In this document: positions 5,824 through 8,846 of the stretch, piece by piece
Position numbering within the stretch: position 1 is the stretch's first letter
Layout of the letters: each line of letters opens with the position of its first letter
NCBI GenBank assembly: GCA_021201515.1
Contig: JAJQET010000087.1
Coordinates: 1 to 8,846, forward strand
Length of the DNA stretch: 8,846 bases
Direction of reading: 5' to 3'
Source of the DNA: Clostridiales bacterium
Lineage (GTDB): Bacteria; Bacillota; Clostridia; Oscillospirales; Oscillospiraceae
The notes under the pieces: generated by a model
What the model saw: the letters and a program-made list of their open reading frames with translations, nothing else
What the model was told of the DNA's origin: nothing
The model's database searches: none
Program-made: the position numbers and the translations under genes

Positions 5824-7605
5824 ATGATATTTGGAAAGCACGTCAACCGCTACTATGTCCGCAACGCAGGCTTTTTGCTTCTGGGTGTGCTGGCGCTGGT
5901 GATGGTGGACTACTTCCAGCTCAAGATTCCGGAGCTGTACCGGATGACGATCAACGGCATGAACACCGGCTATGTGGACGCAGGCGCGGGACAGGTGGCC
6001 TTTGACCTGGACTTTTTGCTGGACGAAATCTGCCTGCCCATGATTTTGATTATCCTGGCCATGGTGGTGGGCCGCTTCCTGTGGCGGATCTGCTTCTTTG
6101 GCTCGGCGGTGCGGGTGGAGACCGATCTGCGCAGCCGGATGTTTGACCACTGCAAGGATTTGTCTCAGGAGTACTATCAGGTGAACAAGGTGGGCAACCT
6201 GATGAGCCTGTTCACCAACGACCTGGAGACCATTCAGGAGTGCTTCGGCGACGGCATCCTGATGTTCTGCGACGCCCTGCTGCTGGGCGTCCTGGCCGTT
6301 TATAAAATGTGGCGGATGAACGCGGTATTGACCTGCCTCTCCATGATTCCCATGGGGCTGCTGCTGGTGATCGGCACCATCGTAGGCAAGGCCATGGAAG
6401 GGCGCTGGGAGGTGCGGCAGCAGGCGTTCTCCGACCTGTCCGACTTCTCTCAGGAGACCTTTTCCGGCATCGCCGTGGTCAAGGCCTTTGTGAAGGAGCT
6501 GAAGGAGCTGCTGGCCTTTCGGAAGCTGAACCAGCAGAATGAGGACACCAATGTGGACTATACCAAAGTGTCCACCCTGCTGCAAATCCTGGTAACGCTG
6601 CTGACGGAGTCCGTGGTCTGCGTGATTCTGGGCTACGGCGGCTACCTGGCCTACTGCGGCCAGTTTGACGCCGGGCAGTTGGTGGAGTTCATCGGCTACT
6701 TCACCTCAGTGGTGTGGCCCATCATGGCGGTGTCCATGCTGATCGAAAAGTCCTCCCGGGGGCAGGCGTCCCTGAAACGCATCTCCCATCTGCTGGACAC
6801 CCGGCAGGATGTGGTGGACCGACCGGACGTGACCCCCGCCGGAACGCTCCGGGGCGGCATCGCCTTCCGGCACCTGACCTTTACCTATCCCGGCGGGGAG
6901 TACCCGGCCCTCCGGGACGTCTCCTTCACCATTCAGCCTCGGGAGAGCGTGGGCGTCGTGGGCAAGACCGGGGCGGGGAAGACCACCCTGGTGGACCTGA
7001 TTCTCCGCAGCTACAACGTGCCGGACGGCACTGTGTTTATCGACGGGAAGGACGTGAACACCATCCCCATCCGGGACGTGCGGGGGGCCTGCGCCTATGT
7101 GCCCCAGGACAACTTCCTGTTCTCCGACACCATCGCCCGGAACATTTCCTTCTCCCAGGATGATGCGGACCCGGAGCTGGTGGCCCAGGCGGCCAGGCTG
7201 GCAGGGGTCCATGAGGACATCGCCGCCTTCCCGGAGGGCTATCAGACTGTGCTGGGGGAGCGGGGCGTCACCGTGTCCGGCGGACAGAAGCAGCGCATCT
7301 CCATCGCAAGGGCGCTGCTAAAAGAGGCCCCCATCCTGATTCTGGACGACTCCGTCTCCGCCGTGGACACCCAGACGGAGCAGGAAATTCTGGAGCATTT
7401 GCACACCAGCCGGGCGGGACGCACCACCATCCTGATTGCCCACCGCATCTCCACCGTGGAGAAGCTGGACAAGATTATCCTGCTGGAGGACGGCGCGGTG
7501 CTGGCGGTGGGCTCCCACGAGGAACTGTACGCCGGGTGCGCCGCCTACCGGAAGATGGTGGATTTGCAGCGGCTGGAGGAGGAAGGAGGGGCGAACCATG
7601 CGTGA
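5824..7605 (+). CDS. heterodimeric ABC exporter, degenerate-site subunit (BmrC/YheI, TM287-like)
   Basis: A 593-residue membrane protein with a fused transmembrane and ATPase half, the usual length for an ABC half-transporter. About six membrane spans lie at roughly 15-37, 68-92, 140-161, 166-188, 250-275 and 282-306, with a coupling-helix segment TNDLETIQ near 131-138. ATPase motifs: A-loop Tyr355, Walker A GKTGAGKTT (380-388), Q-loop Gln428, signature VSGGQ (484-488), Walker B ILILDD (504-509), D-loop SAVD (512-515), H-loop His540. Position 509, normally the catalytic Glu, is Asp. This marks the degenerate-site subunit of heterodimeric exporters such as BmrCD and TM287/288. AGAGGAGGT seven bases before the ATG fixes the start. 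It overlaps the next gene, which would be its partner. Members of this group export drugs or lipophilic compounds; the substrate here is unknown. Confidence 0.92.
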   Translation: MIFGKHVNRYYVRNAGFLLLGVLALVMVDYFQLKIPELYRMTINGMNTGYVDAGAGQVAFDLDFLLDEICLPMILIILAMVVGRFLWRICFFGSAVRVETDLRSRMFDHCKDLSQEYYQVNKVGNLMSLFTNDLETIQECFGDGILMFCDALLLGVLAVYKMWRMNAVLTCLSMIPMGLLLVIGTIVGKAMEGRWEVRQQAFSDLSDFSQETFSGIAVVKAFVKELKELLAFRKLNQQNEDTNVDYTKVSTLLQILVTLLTESVVCVILGYGGYLAYCGQFDAGQLVEFIGYFTSVVWPIMAVSMLIEKSSRGQASLKRISHLLDTRQDVVDRPDVTPAGTLRGGIAFRHLTFTYPGGEYPALRDVSFTIQPRESVGVVGKTGAGKTTLVDLILRSYNVPDGTVFIDGKDVNTIPIRDVRGACAYVPQDNFLFSDTIARNISFSQDDADPELVAQAARLAGVHEDIAAFPEGYQTVLGERGVTVSGGQKQRISIARALLKEAPILILDDSVSAVDTQTEQEILEHLHTSRAGRTTILIAHRISTVEKLDKIILLEDGAVLAVGSHEELYAGCAAYRKMVDLQRLEEEGGANHA

Positions 7606-8846
7606 GTATTACCCCCTGCTGGTGGTGGGGGCCGTTGTGGGCCTGTTCTCCATCGTCCTCTCCGTGGCCTACGCCCTGATGAAGGACAAGCAGTCCGCCG
7701 TGGGCTTTGACCGCAATATGGAGGACGGCGAAATCCTCCGCCGCCTGTTGGCCTACGCGAAGCACTATGGGAAGCAGTTCCTGCTGGTGGGCTTTGTGAT
7801 GCTGTTCTCCATCGCCTATGACATCGCCTCCCCCCTGATCATCGGCTGGATTGAGGAGCTGATTGTGGGGGACTTTGCCCTAGGGCAGCTGTTTTCCGCC
7901 GTGGCCCTCTATGCCGGTATTCTGGTGGTCTCCATGGTGTGCAGCTATGTCCAGGCCATCGTGCTGCAAAAAACCGGACAGCGCATCATCTCTCACGTCC
8001 GGGAGGACCTCTTTGTCCACATCGAGTCCCTGTCCCACGAGCAGCTGAACGAGATTCCCGTGGGGAAACTGGTGACCAGAGTCACCAACGACACCAACGC
8101 CATCTCCCTGATGTTCACCAACCTCCTGGCCAACCTGGTGAAGAACCTGTTCGTCATTGTGGGGGTGCTGGCAGCCATGCTGTGGGTGAACTATGAGCTG
8201 ACGCTGATGGTGCTGTGCTTTGTGCCCTTCATCCTGCTGTTCACCGTGATTTTCCGGAAGTTTTCCCGCCAGGCTTACCGCAGGGTGAAGGACCGCACCA
8301 CCGACATCAATACCTACCTCTCCGAGAACCTGTCCGGCATCAAAATCACCCAGGCCTTCAACCGGGAGGAGGAAAAGATGGCGGAGTTCCGGGAGAAGAG
8401 CAACCTGCTGGGCAAGGCGAAGCAGCAGGAGATCTTCGTGTTCGGCATTTTCCGCCCCCTGGTGTATATGCTCTACATCAGCTCTATCCTGTGCCTGCTG
8501 TACCTGGGGGGCAAGGGGTATCTGGATGGGGCCTCCTTCCTGGGGCAGACCATCACCAGCAGCACCTGCGTCACCTTCTATATGTACATCTCCAAGTTCT
8601 ACAACCCCATCCAGAACCTGGCGGAGCAGTTCAACTGGCTCCAGTCCGCCTTCGCCTCGGCGGAGAAGGTCTTTTCCGTCATGGACCTCCAGCCCGCCAT
8701 TGTGGACGCGCCGGACGCCGTTGAGCTGACGGAGGTGCGGGGAGAGATCGAGTTCCGGGACGTGTGGTTTGCCTATGTCCCCGGCGAATGGGTGCTGAAG
8801 GGGGTTTCCTTCCATGTGAACGCCAGGGACACGGTGGCCTTTGTAG
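7598..8846 (+). CDS. heterodimeric ABC exporter, partner subunit (BmrD/YheH, TM288-like), 3'-truncated by window
   Basis: The ATG at 7598 overlaps the stop region of the preceding exporter gene by 8 nt and is preceded by AAGGAGGG at 7583-7590 (7-base spacing), so translation is probably coupled. The first 416 residues are visible. An extra hydrophobic helix (about 6-27) and a short charged stretch precede the standard six spans (about 59-84, 98-122, 173-197, 200-219, 281-304, 313-336). The first coupling segment reads RVTNDTNAIS (161-170), as in the YheH/TM288 side of heterodimers. The ATPase domain begins near 383 (GEIEFRDVWFAY, A-loop Tyr393). The window ends at DTVAFV, immediately before Walker A. 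By family comparison about 200 residues are missing. With its neighbour it should form a single inner-membrane exporter; its catalytic Glu and signature motif cannot be checked here. Confidence 0.92.
   Translation, partial: MREYYPLLVVGAVVGLFSIVLSVAYALMKDKQSAVGFDRNMEDGEILRRLLAYAKHYGKQFLLVGFVMLFSIAYDIASPLIIGWIEELIVGDFALGQLFSAVALYAGILVVSMVCSYVQAIVLQKTGQRIISHVREDLFVHIESLSHEQLNEIPVGKLVTRVTNDTNAISLMFTNLLANLVKNLFVIVGVLAAMLWVNYELTLMVLCFVPFILLFTVIFRKFSRQAYRRVKDRTTDINTYLSENLSGIKITQAFNREEEKMAEFREKSNLLGKAKQQEIFVFGIFRPLVYMLYISSILCLLYLGGKGYLDGASFLGQTITSSTCVTFYMYISKFYNPIQNLAEQFNWLQSAFASAEKVFSVMDLQPAIVDAPDAVELTEVRGEIEFRDVWFAYVPGEWVLKGVSFHVNARDTVAFV

Noticed and set aside
5755..6585. 276-codon minus-strand frame over the exporter gene and intergenic region
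   Set aside because: His/Gln/Leu-rich composition typical of antisense frames, and it runs through the exporter promoter and leader.
7880..8815. 311-codon minus-strand frame opposite the partner exporter subunit
   Set aside because: Same antisense composition bias; the plus frame encodes a recognisable ABC membrane domain.

Overview
This is a GC-rich window (roughly 60% by eye) with strong Gram-positive AGGAGG-type ribosome binding sites, sigma-A-like promoters and a 17-bp-stem terminator. CTG, GCC and GTG codons dominate. Together with the gene content, this suggests a high-GC anaerobic Bacillota, plausibly an Oscillospiraceae-type gut commensal. The assignment rests on style and families, not on a marker gene.

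Layout: (1) Positions 1-2544 (+) are the 3' end of a cell-surface polymer operon. A protein whose start lies outside the window ends in a CDP-glycerol/CDP-polyol phosphotransferase (TagB/TagF-like) domain. It is followed 48 nt later by an extended short-chain NAD(P)-dependent epimerase/dehydratase. (2) A near-perfect bidirectional terminator (2587-2624) separates this operon from a convergent gene. (3) Positions 2653-5544 (-) encode a 963-residue secreted protein: signal peptide, acidic Asp/Thr linker, GH25 muramidase (lysozyme) domain, an unassigned probably beta-rich segment, and six FN3-like repeats. Two of those repeats are joined by a perfect 316-bp direct repeat. (4) A 279-bp divergent intergenic region (5545-5823) holds two well-formed promoters facing away from each other, with nested dyads between them. 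(5) Positions 5824-8846 (+) encode a two-gene heterodimeric ABC exporter of the BmrC/BmrD (YheI/YheH), TM287/288 type, overlapping by 8 nt. The second subunit runs off the window just before its Walker A motif.

How the genes fit: the first two genes probably build a phosphopolyol-containing wall or capsular polymer. The GH25 protein acts outside the cell on peptidoglycan. The exporter subunits form one pump with one degenerate ATP site, since the first subunit has Asp where the catalytic Glu normally sits. The GH25 gene and the exporter share a control region, but nothing in the sequence proves a functional link. I see no RNA genes, insertion sequences, CRISPR arrays or phage signatures. I do not see a clearly new multi-gene system. 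The most distinctive features are the recently duplicated FN3 array and the compact divergent promoter region.
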